DNA of 64,000 nt from Bacillota bacterium. Lineage in GTDB: Bacteria > Bacillota > UBA4882 > UBA8346. Both the position numbers and the translations under genes were made by a program. How positions within the stretch are numbered: the first letter of the stretch is position 1; each line of letters opens with the position of its first letter. Location of the stretch: contig JAEXFN010000036.1 of NCBI GenBank assembly GCA_023400055.1, forward strand, positions 15,652 through 79,651, in the 5' to 3' direction. Below are positions 25,965 to 33,610 of the stretch, in pieces. The notes beneath the pieces were generated by a model. It had not been told where the DNA came from, made no database searches, and saw only the letters and a list, made by a program, of their open reading frames with translations.

Positions 25965-26576
25965 TTGTTGCCGGTAAAAGCATGCGGCATCACCCGGCTG
26001 GAGGATGCGCTCTGTTGTGTCCGGAATGGCGTGGCGGCTTTGGGGTTCGTATTTGCCCCCTCGCCACGGCAGATCTCGGTGGCGGAGGCGGCCGCCATTG
26101 CCCGACGGCTGCCGCCGTTTCCGACCCGGGTGGGTGTCTTCGTCAATGAGGAGCCGGAGCGGATCATCGAGATTATGCGCGATTGCCGGCTGGACATCGC
26201 TCAGCTTCACGGGGAGGAAACGGCGGCGCTGGCCGAGAAGCTCGGCGGCCGGGTGATCAAGGCTTTCAAGGCCGGAGTGGATCGACCCGATCCGGGTTGG
26301 CGCGATCTGAATTTGCGGGCGGTACTGGTCGATGCCTACCGGCCGGGGATGGCCGGCGGAACCGGGCAGACCTTCGACTGGGAGCTTTTCGAGTCCTTCC
26401 GGAGCCTCGGTCATCCGTTAATCCTGGCCGGAGGGCTGCACGCCGGCAATATTGCCGCCGCTGTGCAGCGGGCGCGGCCGGACGCGGTCGACCTCTCCAG
26501 CGGCCTGGAGATCCGGCCCGGAATCAAGGATCCGCTCAAGATAAGCCAGTTCATGGAATTGGCGCGTTCTTTATAG
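25965..26576 (+). CDS. trpF: Phosphoribosylanthranilate isomerase
   Basis: It performs the Amadori rearrangement of PRA to CdRP. The 203-residue TIM barrel begins VKACGITRLEDA, where the Cys is the usual general base, and ends with VDLSSGLEIRPGIKDPLK, the phosphate-binding region. The catalytic Asp is in AVLVDAYRPGMAGGTG. The start is TTG 25965 (or the adjacent TTG), directly after the trpC stop with GGGGGTGG upstream, so translation is probably coupled. A 243-base repeat-rich gap separates it from trpB. Confidence 0.93.
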   Translation: MLPVKACGITRLEDALCCVRNGVAALGFVFAPSPRQISVAEAAAIARRLPPFPTRVGVFVNEEPERIIEIMRDCRLDIAQLHGEETAALAEKLGGRVIKAFKAGVDRPDPGWRDLNLRAVLVDAYRPGMAGGTGQTFDWELFESFRSLGHPLILAGGLHAGNIAAAVQRARPDAVDLSSGLEIRPGIKDPLKISQFMELARSL

Positions 26577-26614
26577 GGGTTGGCGGTGGAAAGGTGAAAA
26601 GTGTTGTTAATGGT

Positions 26615-26657
26615 TAGTAGTTTTAGTAGTTGGTAGTTCGTAGTTGGTGGTTGGTGG
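26615..26657 (+). repeat. TAGTTGG tract between trpF and trpB
   Basis: A seven-base tandem repeat of TAGTTGG type (26627-26657) follows two TAGTAG doublets. It contains six TAG triplets at 26615, 26618, 26624, 26627, 26634 and 26641. Spacing of zero, three or four bases is not the two-to-three bases best for TRAP, so a regulatory role is only a possibility. Confidence 0.55.
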
Positions 26658-26711
26658 AACGAGAGGCGATGGCAGGTGCATTTCTTTGTATATTGTTTAG
26701 CCTAAAACCAA

Positions 26712-26788
26712 GAACCTGAATCAGCATTCAGAATTAACATCAACAACCACGAACCTGATCAGCATCCAGAACCAACATCAACAACCAC
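26712..26788 (+). repeat. Tandem duplication of 38-39 bases before trpB
   Basis: GAACCTGA-A-TCAGCATTCAG ... CAACAACCAC (26712-26750) is repeated with a few changes at 26751-26788. The CA-rich half of each copy is roughly complementary to the GT-rich tract at 26627-26657, so the gap RNA could fold on itself. Together with that tract it fills the trpF-trpB interval. Confidence 0.75.
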
Positions 26789-26819
26789 AAACATATTTCT
26801 AAAATAGGAGTTGAGGTTT

Positions 26820-28007
26820 ATGAGCGAAAATTGCCAGGGCTATTATGGCCGCTTCGGCGGCAGGTATGTGCCGGAGACCCTGATGGCGGCTTTGGATGAG
26901 TTGGAGGCGGCCTACCGGCGTTATGCCGTCGACCCCGAATTTATTAAGGAATTAAATGATTTATATCAATATTATTCCGGCCGGCCGACGCCCTTGTATT
27001 ACGCCGAGCGCTTCAGCCGGGAATTGGGCCAGGGGCGGATTTATCTGAAACGGGAGGACCTGAACCATACCGGCGCCCATAAGATCAACAACGCCCTCGG
27101 TCAGATTCTGCTGGCCAAGCGGATGGGCAAAAAGCGGATCATCGCCGAGACCGGCGCCGGGCAGCACGGCGTGGCCGCCGCGACGGTCGCCGCCCGGTTC
27201 GGGATGAGCTGCACGGTTTTTATGGGGGAAGTCGATATCGCCCGCCAGTCGTTGAATGTCTTCCGCATGCGCCTCTTGGGAGCGGAGGTGATCCCGGTCC
27301 ATTCGGGCAGCCGCACCCTGAAAGATGCCACCAACGAAGCCATGCGCGATTGGGTGGCCACGGTGGACGACAGCTTTTATCTGATCGGCTCGGTGGTCGG
27401 CCCCCATCCGTATCCGATGATGGTCCGCGATTTTCAGGCCGTAATCGGCCGCGAGACCCGGGCCCAGCTGATGGAGGCCGCCCAGCGACTCCCCGATTAT
27501 GTGGTGGCCTGCGTCGGCGGCGGCAGCAATTCGCTGGGCATCTTCCACGAATTCATCGGCGATCCCGCGGTGCAACTGGTGGGGGTGGAGGCTGCCGGCG
27601 AAGGGCTGGAGACCGGGCATCACGCGGCGACCCTGACCAAGGGCGAGCCGGGCGTGCTGCACGGCGCGTTGAGCTACTTGCTGGCCGACGCCGACGGCCA
27701 GGTGCTGGAGGCCCATTCGATCTCGGCCGGGCTGGATTATCCGGGCGTCGGGCCGCAGCACAGTTACTTGAAGGAAAGCGGCCGGGTGAGCTATCGGGCG
27801 GTGACCGACGCGGAAGCGCTCAAGGCCTTCGACTATCTGACCAAAACGGAAGGGATCATCCCGGCTTTGGAAAGCGCCCATGCCGTGGCCATGGGGATGA
27901 AACTGGCGCCGGCGCTTGGCGCGGACCAGATTATGGTGATCAATCTTTCGGGGCGGGGCGACAAGGACATCCAGACCGTCGCTCAAAACATGGGGGTGGT
28001 TTTATGA
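26820..28007 (+). CDS. trpB: Tryptophan synthase beta chain
   Basis: It condenses indole with serine using pyridoxal phosphate. The 395-residue protein carries the cofactor lysine Lys88 in HTGAHKINNALGQ, the phosphate-binding glycine loop CVGGGSNSLGIF near residue 233, and the C-terminal NLSGRGDKD. It is the ordinary TrpB1 class, with the N-terminal GRFGGRYVPETLM. ATG 26820 follows TAGGAG. Its stop overlaps the trpA start (ATGA), as expected for a pair that forms an alpha2-beta2 complex. Confidence 0.96.
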   Translation: MSENCQGYYGRFGGRYVPETLMAALDELEAAYRRYAVDPEFIKELNDLYQYYSGRPTPLYYAERFSRELGQGRIYLKREDLNHTGAHKINNALGQILLAKRMGKKRIIAETGAGQHGVAAATVAARFGMSCTVFMGEVDIARQSLNVFRMRLLGAEVIPVHSGSRTLKDATNEAMRDWVATVDDSFYLIGSVVGPHPYPMMVRDFQAVIGRETRAQLMEAAQRLPDYVVACVGGGSNSLGIFHEFIGDPAVQLVGVEAAGEGLETGHHAATLTKGEPGVLHGALSYLLADADGQVLEAHSISAGLDYPGVGPQHSYLKESGRVSYRAVTDAEALKAFDYLTKTEGIIPALESAHAVAMGMKLAPALGADQIMVINLSGRGDKDIQTVAQNMGVVL

Positions 28008-28789
28008 ATCCGGTGGCAGCCCGTTTTGCAAGCCTGCGCGGGGAGAATCGCAAGGCGTTGATTCCTTATCTGATGGGCGGCGACCCCGGCCTGGCGGAGA
28101 CGGCGGAACTCTTGCCGCTGCTCGCCCGGGCAGGAGCCGATCTGATCGAGGTGGGCGTGCCCTTTTCCGATCCGGTGGCCGACGGCCCGATCATTCAGGC
28201 CGCCGGCCAGCGCTCCCTGAATAACGGTTGTACCGTTGCCAAACTTTTCGCGACGTTAAAAAGCGTTCTTCCCGGCCTGGCGGTGCCGGTGATCCTGATG
28301 GCCTATTACAATACCCTCTACCACCGGGGGATCGAGCGCTTCCTGGCCGAGGCCCGGGAAAGCGGCGTCGCCGGGCTGATCATTCCCGATTTGCCGTCCG
28401 AGGAAGCGGGTCCGTTGCGGGAATTCGCCGCGCAATATGCGATCGGCCTGAACTTCCTGGTGGCGCCCACCAGTCCGGCGGAGCGGATCCATCGGGCGGC
28501 CGAGGCTTCGACCGGTTTCTTATACGCGGTTTCTTTAAAGGGAGTCACCGGGGTCCGCAATCAACTGCCGGTCGGAATCGCCGAATTTATCGCGCGCATT
28601 AAAACGCAGACCGCCAAACCCATCGGCGTGGGGTTCGGGATCTCCGCCCCGGAACAGGCGCGTTCCATCGGCCAACTGGCGGATGCCGTGATCGTGGGCA
28701 GCGCTGTTGTGCAAGCGATCGCCGACGATCCCAGTTTTCAAAAGGTCGCCGCAACCGTGCGCAGCTTAAAAGAAGGACTCAGCGGCTAA
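28004..28789 (+). CDS. trpA: Tryptophan synthase alpha chain
   Basis: It cleaves indole-3-glycerol phosphate and passes indole to TrpB. The 261-residue TIM barrel keeps the catalytic Glu49 and Asp60 (EVGVPFSDPVADGP, numbering identical to E. coli) and the phosphate loop GVGFGISAPEQA. ATG 28004 overlaps the trpB stop; the frame is open further upstream inside trpB but has no separate start signal. It is the last gene of the operon and is followed by a terminator. Confidence 0.95.
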   Translation: MNPVAARFASLRGENRKALIPYLMGGDPGLAETAELLPLLARAGADLIEVGVPFSDPVADGPIIQAAGQRSLNNGCTVAKLFATLKSVLPGLAVPVILMAYYNTLYHRGIERFLAEARESGVAGLIIPDLPSEEAGPLREFAAQYAIGLNFLVAPTSPAERIHRAAEASTGFLYAVSLKGVTGVRNQLPVGIAEFIARIKTQTAKPIGVGFGISAPEQARSIGQLADAVIVGSAVVQAIADDPSFQKVAATVRSLKEGLSG

Positions 28790-28857
28790 AAAAATTATCG
28801 CCATAAAGAATCGGTCCTTTTCATTTTTTACTTCGATATATAACATATAAACCTTTC

Positions 28858-28912
28858 AAATTGCATTGGCGTTCCGGAAAATTGAATGATCCGGGATGCC
28901 AATGCAATTTTT
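28858..28912 (+). terminator. Terminator of the trp operon
   Basis: AAATTGCATTGGC (28858-28870) pairs perfectly over 13 bp with GCCAATGCAATTT (28898-28910). The 27-base loop can pair internally through CCGG. The T-tract is short (TTTTTAT). The 3' arm merges into the next 21-base repeat island. Confidence 0.7.
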
Positions 28913-29278
28913 ATGATCGATTTTATGATTTCCATGAGCGAAATTTCTATTTTTAAGATCGAAATTTCTATTTTCCGGACCACAATTTTCATTTGGATGA
29001 TGCCAATTATATTTTGGCGGAAGGATATTACAATTTGGCGGATGACGATTGCAATTTGATCGGTTGCAAATTCATTTTTCAGGTATCCAAATGCAATCAT
29101 TGGCCGTGCAAATCGAATTATCCAGTTGCCAAAATCGATGGGAGATGCGCCAAATCTCTTTTGGCGGGCCGCTATTCGATTTTACCAGCGGGAAAGTTCG
29201 ACAAATCGGCGGACAATTGTCAAAAACGGCGCGGCGATGATAAAAATCGGCTTCCGAAATCCGGTCGTAATTTGAGCG
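28901..29278. repeat. 21-base-period AT-rich tandem repeat, island 3
   Basis: About 18 units of exactly 21 bases follow the trp terminator. Typical units read ATT, three bases, ATTTTGG-like, then a purine-rich end; clear neighbours are 28943-28963, 28964-28984, 29006-29026 and 29027-29047. The right-hand units are strongly diverged yet keep the register. Translation gives Ile-rich seven-residue repeats on both strands. No frame has a ribosome site and consistent openness, so I call it noncoding. Confidence 0.75.
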
Positions 29279-29398
29279 GCAGCGCCGTTTGCGATCGGGA
29301 AGCGGGCGCGCGACGCTGTTTTTTTAAGAAGAATCATATTTCCTCCAATAATTGGCATAATATGAAAAAAGGGTTGTCTGTAAAAGAGGGGGATGGCA

Positions 29399-29980
29399 AT
29401 GGCTGAAAATAGTGAATTAGAGACCAAGGCCGAAGCGAAACCGTTTGACAGGGACCGTTATTGGAGCGGGGTTTTTACCGGGGTCTTCCTCGGTTGCTTT
29501 ATCATCACGGCGTTGCTGGTATTCGCGGTGCGGCTGCGCGGCTTGACCGTGGCGATCGATCCCGACAAACTGGCCGGTGTCGCCCAGGTGCGCGTGGCGG
29601 CCGAAGCCAAGCGGAGCCTGCCGCAGGTCCTGGAGGGGATCAAACAGGAACTGCCCGAAAAGATCGATGCCAATCTGAGCGGCTTGGACGATCTGAACAT
29701 CAGCATCGGCAAGACCCAGGTCAAATTACCGGATGAAGCGATTTCCGCCATGAAAAGCGAGTTTAACCGGATTATCGAAGAGGCGGTGATCAATACCCTG
29801 AACAACTATAATACCGCTCCGTACGAGGAGAAGCTCGGGAAGAACACCTACGAATTGTTTGACAACATGCTGCGGCAAGAAGTAATCGGCAAGACGTACC
29901 TTTTGCAGGCTTCCCAATGGTTTTCTCTGCCCGTCAAAATCGTGGGGAGTTCAAAACGGACGCCGGCCCCCAATAGTTAA
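29399..29980 (+). CDS. Membrane-anchored protein of unknown function
   Basis: This 193-residue protein has a charged N-terminus, one membrane helix at about 24-45 (SGVFTGVFLGCFIITALLVF) and a mostly helical, charged C-terminal domain. That domain contains AEAKRSLPQVLEGIKQELPEKI and SAMKSEFNRIIEEAVINTL. I recognise no family. The amphipathic helices suggest an oligomerising or adaptor domain, orientation unknown. ATG 29399 is preferred because AGAGGGGG ends six bases before it; the ATG two codons upstream abuts that site. It follows repeat island 3 and precedes a TPR protein with a 237-base gap. Confidence 0.65.
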   Translation: MAENSELETKAEAKPFDRDRYWSGVFTGVFLGCFIITALLVFAVRLRGLTVAIDPDKLAGVAQVRVAAEAKRSLPQVLEGIKQELPEKIDANLSGLDDLNISIGKTQVKLPDEAISAMKSEFNRIIEEAVINTLNNYNTAPYEEKLGKNTYELFDNMLRQEVIGKTYLLQASQWFSLPVKIVGSSKRTPAPNS

Positions 29981-30217
29981 GCCCATTCTTCCGGGCTATA
30001 TAAATTGAAATAAATTTCTAAAAATAACGATCGGCGTTCTTAGGCAAATGAAGTCGCATCGGAATGGAATTCGATTGATACGGAGCCTTCAAAACGGGTA
30101 GCCCGCGAGATTGCGGAAAAAATACGTCATGCCCAGAACTTTCTGCGGCACTACCCTTGACTATCAGTTTTGATTGTGTTAACGTTTTTTCAAGATGAAT
30201 CCCGTTTGGAGGTCAAT

Positions 30218-31936
30218 TTGATACAGGTCATTCCGATCGTGGCTGAACCAGGACCTTTATATCTGCCGGTTTTGGCGAGGGGCCTCTCCGATCTGACCGC
30301 CTTGCGTTTCAACTCGGTGGGGATTGAGGCCCAAGTCAATATCTATCTGGAGCAGAAGAACTTTCAGTCACTGCTGGAACTTCCTTTAAATCAAAACTTG
30401 TCCTGGGATGGCGAGGAATTATGGCTGGCGGGCTTTTTGAAGGCCGATGAAGAGCTCTCGTTGACCTTGGTGCTTTTTGATCCCCGTTTGGAACAAGTTT
30501 TTTATTGTGAGGATTTTAAGGTATCCGAGGGACAGTTTTTGGCGCAGTGGGAAGCGCAAATCGCTGATCTGCTGATGCGGTTGAAGGGAGAGCCGGTCCA
30601 CGATCAACACCGGATGTACACCGAATCGCTGGAGGCTTTTCTGGCATTCCGCAAGGGCTTGGAGAGCCTTTCCCAAGCCAAGGACGACCGGTCGCGCAGT
30701 GAGGGTTTGGAAAATCTGCTCGAGGCAGTCGCTTACGATCCGCAATTCGTTGAAGCGGCGGATATTTTAATCCTTTTTTTGGTTCAGAACGGCATTTCCC
30801 GCAACTTCGAACAGACAGTGGACATTTTAGAACGATTGCGGCAGATCGCCAGTTCCCATCCACGGATCCCCTTGGTGTTGGCCGAGGTATACTTGCAGTG
30901 GGGCAAGTCGGACCAGGCGGCCCAGGTATTGGAGGAGCTCACCGACTCCTTTCCGGATTTCAGCGACGGCTGGATCCGCCGGGCATTGCTTTACCACAGC
31001 GAGCAACGGTTGGAAGAGGCCTTGACGGCGTTGCAAAAGGTGCTGGCGGTGGAACCGGAGAACTTGACCGCTTGCGATCTGATGGGCGCCGTTTACGCCG
31101 GTATGGGCGAAAACGCCAAGGCGCAGGAGGTTTGGGAGAAAGCGTTGACCCTCGACCCAATGCGGGTCAATATCCTTACCAATCTGGCCTTACTCGCGGA
31201 GGAAGAGGATGATCTGGCGCGGGCGGAGACGTGTTATCAACAAGCCTTGCAAACCGGCGTGGAATGGTGGGGCACGTACCATTATTTCGGCACGTTTTGC
31301 TTGCGTCAGAAACGTTTCGAAGAAGCGGTCTCCCTATTGGAACAGTCGGTCAAGCTGAATTCGACCCACAGTCTATCCTATCAGAACCTGGCCTTCGCCC
31401 AGTTGCAGTTGGAACGGTACGAGGAAGCGCAGGAATCCCTGTTGCGCCTGTTGCAATTGGCGAGCGACAATTTCACGCGCCGTCAGACGTTGCAACTTTT
31501 GAGCCAACTTAACGACCAGTCGATCAAGATCGAGGTTCAGCTTCGCAAACTGGAACGGGACTGGGAGAAAGGCAAGAAATGGCCGACCGCGGCCGGTTTA
31601 TTGAAAAAGTTCCCTCAGGCGAGGCGGCACTGGTATTGTTGGTATCTTCTCGGCCGCATCTGCGGGGAACTCGGAGCGCAGGGCCCGGCCATGCTCTGCT
31701 ACCGCCAGGGATTGCGCTATGAACCCGGTTTTCTGCTCTTCAAAAAGCTCGGTCTGTATTATTGGCAGAAAGCTTCGTTTCAAAAAGCCTTGCCGTTTCT
31801 GCGCCAGGCTTATCAGCTTCACCGCAGTGATACGGAGGTCACGCAAGCTTACCAGCAGACGCTGGTGAATTTGGGTGAGGTCGATGAGTTGCAAGCCAAT
31901 TTCCATGGGAATGCTTCACTCCATCCCATGAACTAA
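30218..31936 (+). CDS. Tetratricopeptide-repeat protein
   Basis: The 572-residue, apparently cytosolic protein has an N-terminal ~140-residue alpha/beta region (LPVLARGLSDLTAL, LSLTLVLFDPRLEQVFY). An array of TPR helices follows from about 200 to 450, with repeats such as ALTALQKVLAVEPENL, AQEVWEKALTLDPMRV and AVSLLEQSVKLNSTHSL, and further repeats near the C-terminus. TPRs bind other proteins; the partner is unknown. The frame is open from an upstream TTG, but TTG 30218 has TTTGGAGG six bases before it. It lies 19 bases before a two-helix microprotein, suggesting cotranscription. Confidence 0.75.
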   Translation: MIQVIPIVAEPGPLYLPVLARGLSDLTALRFNSVGIEAQVNIYLEQKNFQSLLELPLNQNLSWDGEELWLAGFLKADEELSLTLVLFDPRLEQVFYCEDFKVSEGQFLAQWEAQIADLLMRLKGEPVHDQHRMYTESLEAFLAFRKGLESLSQAKDDRSRSEGLENLLEAVAYDPQFVEAADILILFLVQNGISRNFEQTVDILERLRQIASSHPRIPLVLAEVYLQWGKSDQAAQVLEELTDSFPDFSDGWIRRALLYHSEQRLEEALTALQKVLAVEPENLTACDLMGAVYAGMGENAKAQEVWEKALTLDPMRVNILTNLALLAEEEDDLARAETCYQQALQTGVEWWGTYHYFGTFCLRQKRFEEAVSLLEQSVKLNSTHSLSYQNLAFAQLQLERYEEAQESLLRLLQLASDNFTRRQTLQLLSQLNDQSIKIEVQLRKLERDWEKGKKWPTAAGLLKKFPQARRHWYCWYLLGRICGELGAQGPAMLCYRQGLRYEPGFLLFKKLGLYYWQKASFQKALPFLRQAYQLHRSDTEVTQAYQQTLVNLGEVDELQANFHGNASLHPMN

Positions 31937-31955
31937 AGATCAGGGAGGTTGAATC

Positions 31956-32111
31956 ATGAATTGGATCTGGATTATCGTCGCGGTGTTGATTGCCCTGTTT
32001 ATCTTAAAAATTTTTTTAAAAACCTTAAAAGTTTTTGTGATTTTTGCCATTCTGGCCTTGCTGGCGATCTTTTTCTGGGTGGCCCAGCACGGCGGAGCTT
32101 TGATAAAGTGA
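31956..32111 (+). CDS. 51-residue two-helix membrane microprotein
   Basis: The short gene encodes 51 residues starting MNWIWIIVAVLIALFILKIF. Two hydrophobic helices (about 3-20 and 25-43) are separated by a basic turn KTLK, and the end is QHGGALIK. CAGGGAGG lies seven bases before the ATG, and it sits neatly between the TPR gene and the IclR gene, so it is probably real. I recognise no family; two-helix peptides can be membrane-complex subunits, stress peptides or toxins, and nothing here decides. Confidence 0.6.
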   Translation: MNWIWIIVAVLIALFILKIFLKTLKVFVIFAILALLAIFFWVAQHGGALIK

Positions 32112-32140
32112 AAAGGCAAGAAATCCGGTAGGAGGTGCTT

Positions 32141-32968
32141 ATGAGCCGGTCTCGCAAAGAAGCCCCGGGAGAAACCGTACAAGCCGTGACCCGGGCGCTT
32201 TCAATCTTAGAGATTTTATCGGCGAAGGGTGACCCGGTTGCAATATCGGAGCTGGCCAAAGAGGCGAATCTGAAATTAACCACGGCCCATCGGTTGATGT
32301 ATACCCTAATGAACAAGGGTTTTGTACAACAAGATGGCGTGACCTCGAAATATAAATTGGGATTGAAGGCGTTCGAGATCGGGATCGCCGCGATGAGTTC
32401 GATGGATCTCACGACCGTGGCCAGGCCCTTTTTGAAAAATCTGGCGGCACAAACCACTGAGACTGCCAATCTGGCCATTTTGGACGGTCATGAGGTGGTT
32501 TACATCGATCAGATCGAATCGACCAACATGGTGATCGTGAAGATGTTTGCCCGGATCGGCAACCGGGGTCCGGCTTATTGCACCGGAACCGGCAAGGTGC
32601 TATTGGCCGATTTGAGCGAGGAAGAGTTGCGGTGGCGCTTCGCCGGCGTCGAATTTGTTCCGTTTACGCCGGAAACGGTGGTATCCATCGATAAACTGGT
32701 CCATGTTTTAAAAAGGATTCGCAGCGATGGTTACGCCTTGGATTTTTCGGAACGCGACGAAGGCGTGACCTGCGTGGCCGCTCCCATCAAAAATTATGAA
32801 AACCGGGTCCAAGCGGCGATCAGCGTTTCCGGTCCGGTCCACCGGATGTCCAGCGAGCGGATTCGCCAGGAGATCCTTCCGTTTGTGCTGGAAGCGGCCC
32901 GGAATATCTCCGAACGACTGGGATACCGCTATCCCGCCCCGAATTCCCAGATCGCCAACGGTTATTGA
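32141..32968 (+). CDS. IclR-family transcriptional regulator
   Basis: The 275-residue regulator has the IclR architecture. The N-terminal winged helix is at about 15-75 (AVTRALSILEILSAKGDPVAISELAKEANL...). The C-terminal effector domain is at about 90-265 (FLKNLAAQTTETANLAILDG, IGNRGPAYCTGTGKVLLA, ERDEGVTCVAAPIKNYENRV). Such proteins usually control sugar-acid or aromatic catabolism genes, as activator or repressor; no such genes adjoin it, so the target is unknown. ATG 32141 follows TAGGAGG. It lies upstream of the rimP promoter. Confidence 0.88.
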   Translation: MSRSRKEAPGETVQAVTRALSILEILSAKGDPVAISELAKEANLKLTTAHRLMYTLMNKGFVQQDGVTSKYKLGLKAFEIGIAAMSSMDLTTVARPFLKNLAAQTTETANLAILDGHEVVYIDQIESTNMVIVKMFARIGNRGPAYCTGTGKVLLADLSEEELRWRFAGVEFVPFTPETVVSIDKLVHVLKRIRSDGYALDFSERDEGVTCVAAPIKNYENRVQAAISVSGPVHRMSSERIRQEILPFVLEAARNISERLGYRYPAPNSQIANGY

Positions 32969-33001
32969 AGCCCGGCCTTTCCGGGAAGAATATTATAATA
33001 C

Positions 33002-33030
33002 TTGTCAAGTTATCATAAATATGTTAAACT
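33002..33030 (+). promoter_or_regulatory. Sigma-A promoter of the rimP-nusA-infB operon
   Basis: TTGTCA (33002-33007) and TAAACT (33025-33030) are separated by 17 bases in an AT-rich stretch after the IclR gene. Transcription would start near 33037, leaving a 67-base leader with a hairpin. Confidence 0.65.
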
Positions 33031-33048
33031 AAATAAGAAAGTTTTGGA

Positions 33049-33080
33049 AGAGTGGGAGAAAACCCACTCTTTCGATTTGT
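33049..33080 (+). terminator. Leader hairpin upstream of rimP
   Basis: AGAGTGGG (33049-33056) pairs with CCCACTCT (33063-33070) around AGAAAA, followed by TTCGATTTGTT. It may be a partial terminator or attenuator between promoter and rimP; NusA, encoded in the operon, could act on it. The interrupted T-run makes full termination unlikely. Confidence 0.45.
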
Positions 33081-33103
33081 TAACCCAAGAAAGGAGATTT
33101 GAC

Positions 33104-33610
33104 TTGCCGAAAGAGCGAATCGATTCCGTGGTGGAAGGTCTGGGGACTCCTTTAGCGGAACGGTTAGGGTATGAATTGGTTGAGGTTGAATACCATAAAG
33201 AAGGGCCTGATTGGGTGCTGCGATGCACGATCGATAAAGAAAGCGGCATCACGACCGATGACTGCCAACGTTTTAGCGAGGCGCTCGGGCAAGTATTAGA
33301 TCAGGAAGATCCGATACCCGGCAGTTACTTATTGGAGGTTTCTTCCCCCGGATTGGAACGGCCACTTAAGCATGAACGGGATTTTCAACGTTTTAGCGGT
33401 CAACGAGTCGAACTGAAATTGTTTCACCCTCTGGAGAGCAAGAAGGTTTTTACCGGGGTGCTTTCAGGAATCGTGACCAAAGATTCTGAAAAATATGTCG
33501 CCATTAAAATCGACGAACGGCAAACCATGGAGATTCCGCGTGAAAACATCGTCAAAGCCCGGCTGGTTCCGGAACTCTTTGGAAATGAAGGGGGTAGAAA
33601 GAAGCAATGA
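33104..33610 (+). CDS. rimP: Ribosome maturation factor
   Basis: RimP helps assemble the 30S subunit. The 168-residue protein shows the family blocks LAERLGYELVEVEY, DDCQRFSEALGQVLD, the hallmark YLLEVSSPGLERPL, and a C-terminal SH3-like domain (KLFHPLESKKVFTGVLSG). TTG 33104 follows AAAGGAG and gives the family start; the upstream open frame of 34 codons is leader sequence. Its stop overlaps the nusA start by four bases. The order rimP-nusA-ylxR-ylxQ-infB-rbfA is conserved in Firmicutes. Confidence 0.93.
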   Translation: MPKERIDSVVEGLGTPLAERLGYELVEVEYHKEGPDWVLRCTIDKESGITTDDCQRFSEALGQVLDQEDPIPGSYLLEVSSPGLERPLKHERDFQRFSGQRVELKLFHPLESKKVFTGVLSGIVTKDSEKYVAIKIDERQTMEIPRENIVKARLVPELFGNEGGRKKQ

